Assembly (NCBI RefSeq): GCF_900141985.1
Contig: NZ_FQZK01000002.1
Location: forward strand, 124,001-188,000
Source: Nocardiopsis flavescens
GTDB taxonomy: Bacteria > Actinomycetota > Actinomycetes > Streptosporangiales > Streptosporangiaceae
Direction: 5' to 3'
DNA length: 64,000 nt
Shown here: piece after piece, positions 31,464-40,380 of the stretch
Position numbering within the stretch: the stretch's first letter is position 1
Layout of the letters: each line of letters starts with the position of its first letter
Made by a program: the position numbers and the translations under genes
Notes under the pieces: model-generated
Told to the model about the DNA's origin: nothing
Database searches by the model: none
What the model saw: only the letters and a program-made list of their open reading frames with translations

Positions 31464-33209
31464 TCAGTCGTCCGTGTCGGCGATGCGCAGCGAGAACGCG
31501 TTGATGAAGATCTCGCCGATCTCCGTCGGGTCCTCGGTCATGTACGCGGCGCCGCCGGTGGCCGCCGCGATCTCCTGGAGCGGCTCCAGGTTCTGCACGT
31601 CCGGGCCGAACGCGATGGTGATGATCGGGATCGGCCGGGACGGGCTGGCGATGGAGTCGATCTGCGACAGCAGTTCGGCCAGCTCCAGGCCGCCGGGGTT
31701 GTCGTTGTCGCCGTCGGTCAGCATGAGGATGACGTTGTTGCGGTCGGGCCGGTAGGTCCGCGACATCTCCTGGTAGGCGGCGAGGTAGGTCTCGTACAGC
31801 GCCGTGTCGCCCCGGGGCATCGGCCGCAGGGAGGCCAGCGCCTGGGAGAGCACGGCCCGGTGCTCGGTGCCGTCCTCCTCCGCCTGGAGCTCGCGGACCG
31901 GCGCGATCTCCTGGTAGTGCAGGTTGTTGTTGACGTTGGTGGAGAACTCCCACAGCCCCAGCTCGGAGGTCGGGGAGAACATCTCCAGGCCCTGGGTCGC
32001 GGCGGCGCCGGTCACCTGCATGCGGGTCATCCCCGTACCGGGGACCTCGGCCAGCATCGATCCGGAGATGTCGACGATCGCGAGCACACGCGAGTCCATC
32101 TTCATCTGGTTCCAGGTGCGGGTGAGGTCGCCGATCGAGCCCTCGGACGGGGTCGGCAGCTCCTCGGGCGCCTGCTCCGAGAACCCGTGGTCGCCGCTCA
32201 GGACGGCCGGGTCCACCTCCCCCTCGGGGCCGCGGAAGCCCTCGGCGAGGATGTGCCCGCGCGCGGACTCCCCGCGGATCGCGGTGCGGAACTCCTCCGC
32301 CGCCCGGGTGAGGCCGCTGTCCTCGGTGCGGACGAGGTAGGGGTAGTCGAGGTAGTAGGTGCCGCCTTCGAGGTAGTCGACGCGGACGGTGTTCTCGTCG
32401 TAGGAGGAGTTGTAGCGCCAGGCGGCCTGCTCCGACATGACCATGGCGGGCGGGGCCTCCTCGCCGCCGCCGCTGAGCGCCAGGAAGGCGGCCTCCTCGT
32501 CGGCGGAGGCGCCGCGGTGCAGCGCCTGCAGGGCGGCGGTCATGGCCGCGTTGAAGGTGTCGCCGTCCGGGCTGGCCTGCTCCAGGGTGCCGTGCAGCAG
32601 GGAGAGCGTGCTCAGTCCGGTGGCGCTGCGGCCGGGGTCGACGACGCGGACGGTGTGCCCGGGCTGCTCGCCGGGGGCGGCGGTGGGGATGACGTCCTCC
32701 CACGCGGCGGGCTCGTCGCCGGCGTACGCGGCGAGCCCGGTCAGCACCAGCGGGCTGCGGGCCACGGAGGTGCCGGTCTCGGTCAGGACGGCGTCGCCGG
32801 AGTGGTTCTGGACGATGCGCGGCCACACCGAGGAGTCCGGGATCCACACGTCGGACTCGGTGTCGCCCATGGTGGCGCCGGAGCCGGTGATGCCGTACGC
32901 CACGTTGGCCGAGTCGACCTGGCGGACCTCGGCGTGTACGCACTGCCCGTCGACGGTGGTCTCGGTGAGGTTGAAGTCGCGGGCGATCGCGTCCACCGCG
33001 GGCGCCAGCTCGGGGCTGACGGCCACGTCCAGCCGCAGGTCGGAGCCGCCGCACCCGCCGGAGTTGCCGAACATGTACACGCCGGCCCCCGCCAGGCCCA
33101 CGACGATCACGAGGGCCGCGGCCAGGGCGGCGAAGGCCCCGCCGCGTCCACGGCGGCGCCTGGACCGGCCGGAGGGCTCTTCTGCGTATCTTCCGCGGTG
33201 ACGTCCCAC
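31464..33209 (-). CDS. Binding-protein/VWA fusion with intact MIDAS
   Basis: A 581-residue membrane-anchored extracytoplasmic protein. A basic N-terminus precedes a helix at about 25-48; then comes a periplasmic-binding-protein-like domain (about 55-350; LDVAVSPELAPAVDAIARDF resembles substrate-binding folds), then a von Willebrand A domain. The MIDAS metal site is intact: D-I-S-G-S-M at 380-385, a Thr in MPRGDTALYET, and LTDGDND downstream. Such fusions are found in actinomycetes, and a role in surface binding or adhesion is plausible. GTG at 33209 follows GAGGAAAG. The gene has a paralogue 480 bases upstream. Confidence 0.85.
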   Translation of the reverse strand: MGRHRGRYAEEPSGRSRRRRGRGGAFAALAAALVIVVGLAGAGVYMFGNSGGCGGSDLRLDVAVSPELAPAVDAIARDFNLTETTVDGQCVHAEVRQVDSANVAYGITGSGATMGDTESDVWIPDSSVWPRIVQNHSGDAVLTETGTSVARSPLVLTGLAAYAGDEPAAWEDVIPTAAPGEQPGHTVRVVDPGRSATGLSTLSLLHGTLEQASPDGDTFNAAMTAALQALHRGASADEEAAFLALSGGGEEAPPAMVMSEQAAWRYNSSYDENTVRVDYLEGGTYYLDYPYLVRTEDSGLTRAAEEFRTAIRGESARGHILAEGFRGPEGEVDPAVLSGDHGFSEQAPEELPTPSEGSIGDLTRTWNQMKMDSRVLAIVDISGSMLAEVPGTGMTRMQVTGAAATQGLEMFSPTSELGLWEFSTNVNNNLHYQEIAPVRELQAEEDGTEHRAVLSQALASLRPMPRGDTALYETYLAAYQEMSRTYRPDRNNVILMLTDGDNDNPGGLELAELLSQIDSIASPSRPIPIITIAFGPDVQNLEPLQEIAAATGGAAYMTEDPTEIGEIFINAFSLRIADTDD

Positions 33210-33687
33210 AGGCTTTCCTCACGGGGTGGTGTGTACGGACGAGGTGTCGTCCGGGGGGATGGTGCCGTTGTCCGGAGCGGCCCGCCGGTCTCGCGGCGGG
33301 CGGGTGCCCGAACGGGTGGATCGGCGGCCCGTGCCGGGAGGGAGGCGGCCCGACCGCCGAGGGTGTTACTGGTGGGAAAGGTACTCAACGTTACGGAGCG
33401 GGTGGAGACCGCATGTACCGGTGGATTCCGGTCGGATGGGGGTGTGATCCGCGCCGCGTTCCCGTGCAGACCCCGTCACCTTGGAGGATCCGCGCCGGGT
33501 CGCGTGCCCGCCGTCCGCGGGAACGGTTCGACCGAAATGCCATTCCGATACCGAATCGAGACCGTTTCGGGCGAACCCTATCTCCGACGGCGCCACCGGT
33601 CCGTACCCGCGCCCTCTCGCGGCCCGCGGCCCCGGCGGCACCGACCCGCCCCCCGGGCCGCCGCCGGCGCGGTGCCCCCGCGCGCCC
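33210..33687. other. Gap between the two VWA paralogues
   Basis: 478 bases. Near the first paralogue (33360-33420) the sequence is lower in GC and likely holds its promoter. I see no gene or RNA. Confidence 0.35.
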
Positions 33688-35427
33688 TCAGTTGTCGCAG
33701 TCGGGCACGCACAGCCGCCGGGAGATCGAGCTGAGGAAGATGTCCCCGATCTCGTCCGGGTCGTCGGTGACGAACAGCGAGCCGCTGGTGGCCGCGGCGA
33801 CGCCGCGCAGCTCCTCGCGGTCGGCCTGCCCGCCGAAGGCGATGATGAACAGGCTCACCGGCCGCCGCGGGTCGAACCGGTCCTCCAGGGCCGCCACCAG
33901 TTCGGCGTGGGAGAGGTCGCTGGACCCCTCGTCCTGTCCGGCGGTCAGCAGGATGACGCTGTTGATCTTCTCCTCGTCGTAGGCGGACTGGACCTCGTCG
34001 TAGGCGTTGAGGATGTTGTCGTACAGCCGGGAGCCGCCGCCCTGCACGTCGATGGTCTCGGCGGTCTCGACGAGCTCCTGGCGCCGGGTGGCCTCCCGCC
34101 CCTCCTCGGCGTCGCCCAGGCGGTGCATGCCCGCGGCCTCCTCGCGGCCGGCCTCCCCGTACTCCTCCGACATCAGCCACAGGCCCATGTCCGTGGCGTC
34201 GGGGAACAGGCCCAGGCCCAGCAGCGCGGCCTGCCTGGCCGCCTCCATCCGGCTCTCCCCGCCGCCGCCGTTGAGGTCCTCGGCCATGTTCGCGGAGACG
34301 TCGGCCAGGACCAGCGTGCGGCTGGGCATGGACAGCCGGTTCCAGTCGGTGACCGAGGCCAGCAGGGCGTCGCCGGTGAGGTCGCCGTGCACCGGGGGCG
34401 GCTCCGCGATGATGCCGGGCCGGTCGGCCAGCGCGGCGGAGGCCTCGCCGCCCGGGTCCCGGAACCCCAGCTCCCGCAGCCGGTCGCGGTGGGGGCCGGC
34501 GCGCAGCACCTCGTACAGGTCGGCCGCGGCCGAGCGCAGGGAGGGGGTGTCGGTGGTGGTCACGTAGGGGTAGTCGAGGGAGACCGTGCCCTCGCGCGGG
34601 TAGTGCGCCAGCAGCGGCGGCGCGGCCCCGGGGCGGTTCGCGTTGTAGGACACCACCGACTGCTCGGGGACCACGATCACCGGGGCGGGCCGCGCCCCGT
34701 CGCGGTGCGCCCCGGTGAAGAAGGCGGACAGGTCGATCTCGCCGAACGCGCTGTCGGTCTGCACGTCGCGCACGAAGTCGGTCATCGCGGTGTCCGCGGC
34801 GTCCCCGCCGCCCAGGTGGCGCCTGACCGCGTGCATCACCGCCATGCCGTCGGCCCCCCGGTTGGGGTCCACCATGACCAGCGGGCGCTCGGGGTCGCGC
34901 TCCCCGGGCAGCACCAGGGTCCAGTCCGTCGCGTCGGGGTCGGGCATGCCCTCGGTGCCCTCCGGGGCGGCCATCACCACGGGGGAGGAGGCCAGCGAGG
35001 GCGGGTCGGTCTCGATGCCGCGGGTGCCGCCGGCCGACATGCGGGCCAGCTCCACCCAGGCGGAGGACTCGGGCACCCACACGTGCGGGGCGATGCCGGA
35101 GTCCGTGTCGTCCCCGGCCAGGGCGGTCATGATCCGGTGCGGGGCGATCTCGTCCACCTGGGCGTACACGCAGTCGCCGCCGTAGGAGGGCCGCTCGGCG
35201 TTGAACTCGGTCGCGGCCTCGCGCAGAACCGGGGCCACGCTCTGGGTGGCCGACACCCGCAGGTAGCGGGTATCCCCGCAGCCCAGCGCGCCGATCCCCA
35301 GGGGGACGGCGATCGCCGCGGCCACGACGAGCGCGACGACGACGGCGCTGATCCCCAGGGGCGACAGCACCAGCCTGCGGGTGGTCGCGGCGGTCGGCGA
35401 GGGAAGTCGGTGGCGTCCACTGGACAC
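33688..35427 (-). CDS. Binding-protein/VWA fusion with degenerate MIDAS
   Basis: A 579-residue paralogue of the 31464-33209 protein with the same order: membrane helix (about 23-48), binding-protein-like domain beginning YLRVSATQSVAPVLREAATE, then a VWA domain. The MIDAS is damaged: the DxSxS motif reads D-V-S-A-N, the second-loop Thr position is Ser (GGSRLYDN), and the TDG of the third loop reads TAG. Metal binding is therefore unlikely, and the domain may bind its ligand differently or be structural. GTG at 35427 is chosen for the GGAG six bases upstream; a longer frame exists but its residues are Arg/Pro-rich. Confidence 0.8.
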   Translation of the reverse strand: MSSGRHRLPSPTAATTRRLVLSPLGISAVVVALVVAAAIAVPLGIGALGCGDTRYLRVSATQSVAPVLREAATEFNAERPSYGGDCVYAQVDEIAPHRIMTALAGDDTDSGIAPHVWVPESSAWVELARMSAGGTRGIETDPPSLASSPVVMAAPEGTEGMPDPDATDWTLVLPGERDPERPLVMVDPNRGADGMAVMHAVRRHLGGGDAADTAMTDFVRDVQTDSAFGEIDLSAFFTGAHRDGARPAPVIVVPEQSVVSYNANRPGAAPPLLAHYPREGTVSLDYPYVTTTDTPSLRSAAADLYEVLRAGPHRDRLRELGFRDPGGEASAALADRPGIIAEPPPVHGDLTGDALLASVTDWNRLSMPSRTLVLADVSANMAEDLNGGGGESRMEAARQAALLGLGLFPDATDMGLWLMSEEYGEAGREEAAGMHRLGDAEEGREATRRQELVETAETIDVQGGGSRLYDNILNAYDEVQSAYDEEKINSVILLTAGQDEGSSDLSHAELVAALEDRFDPRRPVSLFIIAFGGQADREELRGVAAATSGSLFVTDDPDEIGDIFLSSISRRLCVPDCDN

Positions 35428-35915
35428 GGGCACTCCGGGGCGTTGCTGCGGCCGTATCCCCGCGCGGGCACGGGCGGAGCGTGCGGGGAGTCGGCGCGGA
35501 CAGGGGACAGGGACACGGGGTGCGGCGCCGGACACCCCGGACGGGCGGGGGCGAACCACCGTGCGCCCTGGGGCGTCCCAGGGGGTGAAAGGGGTGCGCC
35601 GCCCGACGACCTTCTATGACCTGAGCCACTCTCCGCCATCGTCACCAGGACCCTACTCGTTGGTAATGCGGGAACGGAAGAGGCGGCGGTACCGGACGGG
35701 ACGACCCCCGGCCGGACCCGCGGCCCGCGCGACCCGCGGGTGGGCCTGCCGTCCCGAGTGGGGTGATCTCTTTGTTACCGTGCCCACCGGGGAGCACACC
35801 GGTGTTCCCGTTAGGCTTAGGCCCCGCCACCGGAGTCCGCCCCGGCACCCGCCCCCACGGCCGCCGGCGCACCGCGCGGAACCTCCCGAGACCGACGACC
35901 CCCGAGGGTTTTCGC
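35428..35915. other. Intergenic region between divergent genes
   Basis: 488 bases between the VWA paralogue and the SSI-like gene. The segment 35755-35825 is lower in GC and is the likely promoter region of the SSI-like gene, but I cannot fix boxes. No RNA or repeat seen. Confidence 0.35.
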
Positions 35916-36572
35916 ATGTCCCTTGATCGTGATCACCGGCCCCGAGGAACACTCGGTACCGCTCTGCTCGCCGGCGCCTGCTGCGCGGGCGCGGTCGCCT
36001 ACGGGGTGATCGTCGGCCCGTCGATGCTGCCGCCGCAGCCGGACGTGCAGACCGCCACCGCGCTCAGCCCCGACCTGGCCGGCCTCGAACCCGAGCCCGA
36101 CGGCGACGAGGCGAACGCGCCGCGCGGGCCGATCGGCACGCTGGAGATCCACGTCAGCGACCGGGACCGCGCCTGGGTGCAGACCCTGGAGTGCACCGGG
36201 GACGACGAGGAGGACTCGGCGGTCTGCGCCGACCTGGCCGCCGTCGCCGCCGAGTTCCACGGCGAGCCCGCGGGCAGCGCCGAGCACCCCAGCTCCGGCG
36301 AGGAGGCCGAGGCCACCGAGGAGGAGGCCGACTCCGAGGTGGTGGAGGGGGTCCCGGTCGAGCCCACCACCGCCGCGCTGCCCGGCAGCGAGTCGCTGTT
36401 CACCGAGGTCAGCGAGGGCACCGTCTGCACCGACAAGCTGTACGGCCCCCAGGAGGCGACCGTCGTGGGCGTCTGGGAGGGCCACGAGGTCGAGACCACC
36501 CTCACCCGCAAGGGCTCCTGCGAGGAGGCCCGCTGGCAGCGGCTGCGCCCCCTCACCGACCAGATCATGTAG
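35916..36572 (+). CDS. Membrane-anchored SSI-like (subtilisin-inhibitor) protein
   Basis: A 218-residue protein with an N-terminal membrane helix (TALLAGACCAGAVAYGVIVG, about 14-33) and an SSI-type fold outside the cell. SSI signatures are seen: VQTLECTG with a second Cys in AVCADLAAV, then CTDKLYGP followed by ATVVGVWEGHEV and the last Cys in KGSCEEARW. In SSI the residues after the third Cys form the protease-binding loop; here one residue is inserted (C-T-D-K-L-Y-G-P). About 55 acidic residues are inserted before that Cys. Whether it still inhibits proteases is open. ATG at 35916 follows GAGGG. Cys count is even, which fits two disulfides. Confidence 0.75.
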   Translation: MSLDRDHRPRGTLGTALLAGACCAGAVAYGVIVGPSMLPPQPDVQTATALSPDLAGLEPEPDGDEANAPRGPIGTLEIHVSDRDRAWVQTLECTGDDEEDSAVCADLAAVAAEFHGEPAGSAEHPSSGEEAEATEEEADSEVVEGVPVEPTTAALPGSESLFTEVSEGTVCTDKLYGPQEATVVGVWEGHEVETTLTRKGSCEEARWQRLRPLTDQIM

Positions 36573-36675
36573 CCCCCGGGCGGCCCTGCGCCGCCCCGCG
36601 GACCCCGCACCGCTCCCGCCCCGGTCGCCCGGTCACCGGACGACCGGCCCGGGCGGCCGGGGATAATCGTCCTCC

Positions 36676-37518
36676 ATGCACGTCATCGAGATCGACGACC
36701 CCGCCGACCCGCGCCTCGCCGACTACACCCGGCTGCGGGACGTGAACCTGCGCCGCCACCTGGAGGCCGAGCACGGGCTCTTCATGGCCGAGGGGGAGAA
36801 GGTCATCCGCCGGGCCGCGGACGCCGGGTACGCGCCGCGCAGCTTCCTGCTCACCCGGCGCCGCGCCGAGGCCCTGTCCGGCCTGGTGGCCGACGCCCCG
36901 CTGTACCTGGTGCCGGAGGAGACCGCCGAGCGCCTGGTCGGGTTCGACCTGCACCGCGGCGCCCTGGCCGCCTTCCACCGCAGGCCCCTGCCCTCCCTGG
37001 CGCAGGTCCTGGCCGGCGCGCGCGGCATCGTCGTCCTGGAGGACCTGGTGGACCACACCAACGTCGGCGCGATCTTCCGTAGCGCCGCGGGCCTGGGGGT
37101 GGACGCCGTGGTACTGGCCCCGCGCTGCGCCGACCCGCTGTACCGGCGGGCGGTCAAGGTGTCCATGGGCGCCGTGTTCACCCTCCCCTACACCCGGCTC
37201 GACGACTGGTACGGCGGCCTGGACGAGCTGCGCGGGGCCGGGTTCCACCTGCTGGCCCTCACCCCCGGCGCGGGCTCGCTGCCGCTGCGGGAGGCGCTCG
37301 CCGGGGCGGGGCCCGACCGCGGGGTGGGCCTGCTGCTCGGCACCGAGGGCGACGGCCTGTCCGCCCGCTGGCTGGAGCGGGCCGACGCCCGCGCCCACAT
37401 CCCCATGTCGGACCGCGACGTCGACTCCCTCAACGTGACCGCCGCTGCCGCGGTCGCCTGCTACGAGCTGTCCCTGCGCGGCGGCGGACTCGTGCACCGC
37501 GGTGGGACCGGGGGCTGA
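36676..37518 (+). CDS. SpoU/TrmH-family RNA 2'-O-methyltransferase
   Basis: A 280-residue SPOUT methyltransferase that transfers methyl groups from S-adenosylmethionine to ribose of rRNA or tRNA. The N-terminal substrate-binding domain (LEAEHGLFMAEGEKVIRRA) is followed by the knotted catalytic domain with all three motifs: DHTNVGAIFRSAAGLGVD, LLLGTEGDGLS and IPMSDRDVDSLNVTAAAAV. The ATG at 36676 is clear. It is followed on the same strand by a dehydrogenase gene 66 bases away. The specific nucleotide modified cannot be read from sequence. Confidence 0.92.
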   Translation: MHVIEIDDPADPRLADYTRLRDVNLRRHLEAEHGLFMAEGEKVIRRAADAGYAPRSFLLTRRRAEALSGLVADAPLYLVPEETAERLVGFDLHRGALAAFHRRPLPSLAQVLAGARGIVVLEDLVDHTNVGAIFRSAAGLGVDAVVLAPRCADPLYRRAVKVSMGAVFTLPYTRLDDWYGGLDELRGAGFHLLALTPGAGSLPLREALAGAGPDRGVGLLLGTEGDGLSARWLERADARAHIPMSDRDVDSLNVTAAAAVACYELSLRGGGLVHRGGTGG

Positions 37519-37584
37519 CCCGCCCGGATAGGGTTTCGGCGGACCGGCGTGTCGGCGGACACCCGCGGAGCAGAAGGAGGGGCC

Positions 37585-38505
37585 ATGGCAGGTCGGGCAC
37601 TCGTGCAGTGGGAGGAGAACCGTCGCAACGCGCCGGAGTCCCTCACGGTGGACATCTACACCGGGGGGCCGGCGCCCGACGGCCTCGACGGCGTCGCCTT
37701 CTACCAGGTCCCCTACGCCCCCTCCACCCAGGGCGTCGACGAGCGCCTGGACATCATCGGCCGCATGCCCTCGCTGGAGGTCCTCCAGCTGACCTCGGCC
37801 GGGTTCGAGCACGTGCTGGAGCTGCTGCCCGACCACGTCACCCTGTGCAACGGCCGGGGCCTGCACGACGCCAGCACCGCCGAGCACGCGCTCGGCCTCA
37901 TCCTCGCCGCCCAGCGCGACCTGCCCCGCTGGGCGCTCGACCAGCGCGGGCACCGCTGGAGCCCGGCGCCGCTGCGCTCCCTGGCCGACCGGCGCGTGGT
38001 CATCGTCGGCCACGGCAGCATCGGCCGGGCGATCGAGCGCCGCCTGCTGCCGTTCGAGACCGAGGTCGTGCGGGTGGCGAGCCGGGCCCGGCCGGAGGAG
38101 GACGTGCACGGCGTGGACGAGCTCCCCGCCCTGCTGCCCCACGCCGACATCGTCGTGCTGGTCACCCCGCTGAACGAGCACACCCGCGGGCTGTTCGGCG
38201 CCGCCGAGCTGGCCCTGCTGCCCGACGACGCCCTCGTGGTCAACGTCGGCCGCGGGCCGGTCCTGGACACCGGCGCGCTGCTGGCCGAGAAGGGGCGGGT
38301 GCGCGCCTCGCTCGACGTCACCGACCCCGAGCCGCTGTCGGCGGAGCACCCGCTGTGGGACGCGCCCGGCGTCTTCGTCACCCCGCACGTGGCGGGCGGG
38401 TCCACCGCGTTCTACCCGCGGGCCCGCGCGTTCATGGACTCCCAGCTCGCCCGCTGGGCGTCCGGCGAGCCGCTGGAGAACGTGGTCCGGCCCGGGCGCG
38501 GGTAG
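37585..38505 (+). CDS. D-2-hydroxyacid dehydrogenase
   Basis: A 306-residue NAD(P)-dependent dehydrogenase of the D-isomer-specific 2-hydroxyacid family. The Rossmann motif VIVGHGSIGRAIERRL lies at about residue 140-155. The substrate-binding Arg is in VNVGRGPVLD, the Glu in DVTDPEPLS and the catalytic His in TPHVAGGS, as expected. The N-terminal catalytic half includes LQLTSAGFEHV. ATG at 37585 follows AAGGAGG. Substrate is not determined; glyoxylate or hydroxypyruvate reductase activity is common in the group. It lies between the methyltransferase and the polymerase gene with gaps of about 65 bases, so co-transcription is possible. Confidence 0.9.
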   Translation: MAGRALVQWEENRRNAPESLTVDIYTGGPAPDGLDGVAFYQVPYAPSTQGVDERLDIIGRMPSLEVLQLTSAGFEHVLELLPDHVTLCNGRGLHDASTAEHALGLILAAQRDLPRWALDQRGHRWSPAPLRSLADRRVVIVGHGSIGRAIERRLLPFETEVVRVASRARPEEDVHGVDELPALLPHADIVVLVTPLNEHTRGLFGAAELALLPDDALVVNVGRGPVLDTGALLAEKGRVRASLDVTDPEPLSAEHPLWDAPGVFVTPHVAGGSTAFYPRARAFMDSQLARWASGEPLENVVRPGRG

Positions 38506-38568
38506 GGGCCGCGGCGCCCGGGGCGCGGCCCGCCGCCGATCGTCGGTACCGGAGACCAGAATGGGTCC

Positions 38569-40218
38569 ATGAGGATCGCGGTGGTCGCCGACGGCGAGGG
38601 CGGCGGGCGGCTGCGGCCGCTGGACGGGGACGGCCCGGAGCGGCGCGTGCCCGACCTCGCCGCGGCCGTCCGCTCCGCCGAGGCCGACCGGCCCCGCTGG
38701 GTGTGGGCCGACACCCGCGACACCTACCCCGAACTCGTCCGCGCCGGAGTGCGCGTGGAGCGCTGCCACGACGCGGCCCTCGTCGAGTCGCTGCTCCTGG
38801 GCCACGAGGGCCGCCACGGCGAGCCCCGCTCTCTGGGCGCGGCCTGGTCCCGCCTGCACGGGCGCCCGGCGCCCGCCGACCCCCACGAACCCGCGGGGGA
38901 GGGGACGGCCGCCCAGCCCGCGCTGTTCGAGGCCGACCGCTCCACCCTGCCGCCCGGCACCGACCGCCTCGACGCCCTGGCCGAGGTCCACGCCGACCAG
39001 CGCCGCCGCCTGGCCGCGCTGCCGCCGGGGATGGACCTGCTGGCCGCCCTGGAGTCCGCCGGGGCCCTGGCCGCCGCCGAGATGGCCCACGAGGGCCTGC
39101 CGTGGCGGCCCGACCTGCACGACCGCATCCTCACCGACCTGCTGGGGGCCCGCCCGTCGCCGGGGCGGCGGCCCCCCGTGCTGGCCGACCTGGCCGCCCG
39201 CATCGGCGAGGCCGTCGGCCGCGAGGTCAACCCCGACTCCCCGGCGCAGGTGCTCAGGGCCATGGCGTGGATCGGCCACCCCGTCGCCACGACCCGGGCG
39301 CGCGAGCTGGAGCGGGTCGAACACCCCGTCGTCCCGCTGCTGCTGCGCTACAAGGAGCTGTCGCGCCTGCACTCGGCCAACGGCTGGGCCTGGCGGGAGG
39401 CCTGGGTGGACGAGCGCAGGGGACCCGGCGGGGAGCGCCTGGGCCGGTTCCGCCCCGACTACGTCGTGGGCGGGGTCGTGTCCGGCCGCTGGGCCACCCG
39501 GGGCGGCGGCGCCCTGCAGATCCCCAAGGCGGTCCGCGGCGCCGTGCGCGCCGACCCGGGGTGGGTGCTGCTGCGCGCCGACGCCGGGCAGCTGGAGCCG
39601 CGCATCCTCGCGGCCGTCTCCGAGGACGCCGGGCTCGCCGCGGCCGCCGCCGAGGACGACCTGTACGCCCGTCTGGCGGTGCACACCGGGGACGACCGCG
39701 CCCGCGCCAAGCTCGGCCTCATCTCCGCCATGTACGGCCAGACCGGCGGCGACGCCGCCCCCCTGCTGGCGCTGCTGCGCCGGCACTACCCGCGGGCCCT
39801 GGAGTACGTGGACTCCGCCGCCCGGACCGGGGAGCGGGGCGGGGTCGTCCGGTCCTGGCTGGGGCGGACCTCGCCCGCGCCGGCCGGATGGGAGCGGCAC
39901 GTGTCCGGGCCGGACGGGGACCGCCGGCGGCGGGCGCACGGCCGGTTCACCCGCAACTTCGTGGTGCAGGCCGGGGCCGCGGAGTGGGCATTGGTGCTGC
40001 TGGCGTCGTTGCGCCTGCTCATGCCGGGGGCCGTCGTGTTCTTCGTGCACGACGAGGTGCTGCTGCACGTGCCCCGGGAGCGCGCGCGGGAGGCCGTTCA
40101 CGCGATCGACGCCGCCCGGGAGCGTGCGCGCACTGTCCTCTTCGGGGACACTCCGGTACGATTCCCCCTGGCCGTGACCGTCACCGAAGACTACGAAGGC
40201 ACCCCCCGACCCCGATGA
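38569..40218 (+). CDS. PolA-like DNA polymerase with inactive exonuclease region
   Basis: A 549-residue family-A polymerase, shorter than DNA polymerase I and lacking the 5'-3' exonuclease. Motif A is RADAGQLEPRIL (Asp conserved), motif B is RARAKLGLISAMYGQ with the Lys and Tyr-Gly, and motif C is FFVHDEV, with the catalytic Asp-Glu pair. The first 90 residues sit where a 3'-5' exonuclease lies in homologues, but the acidic DEDD residues are not evident, so proofreading is doubtful. Actinomycetes often carry such an additional protein annotated 'bifunctional exonuclease/polymerase'. Its biological role is not settled. ATG at 38569; the SD is poor. Confidence 0.88.
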   Translation: MRIAVVADGEGGGRLRPLDGDGPERRVPDLAAAVRSAEADRPRWVWADTRDTYPELVRAGVRVERCHDAALVESLLLGHEGRHGEPRSLGAAWSRLHGRPAPADPHEPAGEGTAAQPALFEADRSTLPPGTDRLDALAEVHADQRRRLAALPPGMDLLAALESAGALAAAEMAHEGLPWRPDLHDRILTDLLGARPSPGRRPPVLADLAARIGEAVGREVNPDSPAQVLRAMAWIGHPVATTRARELERVEHPVVPLLLRYKELSRLHSANGWAWREAWVDERRGPGGERLGRFRPDYVVGGVVSGRWATRGGGALQIPKAVRGAVRADPGWVLLRADAGQLEPRILAAVSEDAGLAAAAAEDDLYARLAVHTGDDRARAKLGLISAMYGQTGGDAAPLLALLRRHYPRALEYVDSAARTGERGGVVRSWLGRTSPAPAGWERHVSGPDGDRRRRAHGRFTRNFVVQAGAAEWALVLLASLRLLMPGAVVFFVHDEVLLHVPRERAREAVHAIDAARERARTVLFGDTPVRFPLAVTVTEDYEGTPRPR

Positions 40219-40380
40219 CCCCCCTCGGGTCCTCCCCGGACGTCCGGTACCGGACGGCGTGGGCTTCTTGCCAAGGCGCCCGCGCGCACCCATTCTTGGA
40301 TCCGGAACGTCATCGGTAAGGCGCGCGCCGTAGGGGTCCCCCACACCCCGGGTGGTTCAGAGAAAGGGTGAGACATCCCC

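Noticed and set aside
28674-33734. A 1686-codon plus-strand frame
   Set aside because: It is the antisense of orn, the DUF2510 gene and a VWA gene, all of which have domain support. Low-complexity Arg/Gly/Ala/Val content is typical of such shadows.
36565-40344. A 1259-codon minus-strand frame
   Set aside because: Antisense of the methyltransferase, dehydrogenase and polymerase genes, which are motif-supported.
40219-40380. Possible c-di-AMP riboswitch before the NlpC/P60 gene
   Set aside because: Conserved ydaO-type segments are not found in this 162-base gap.
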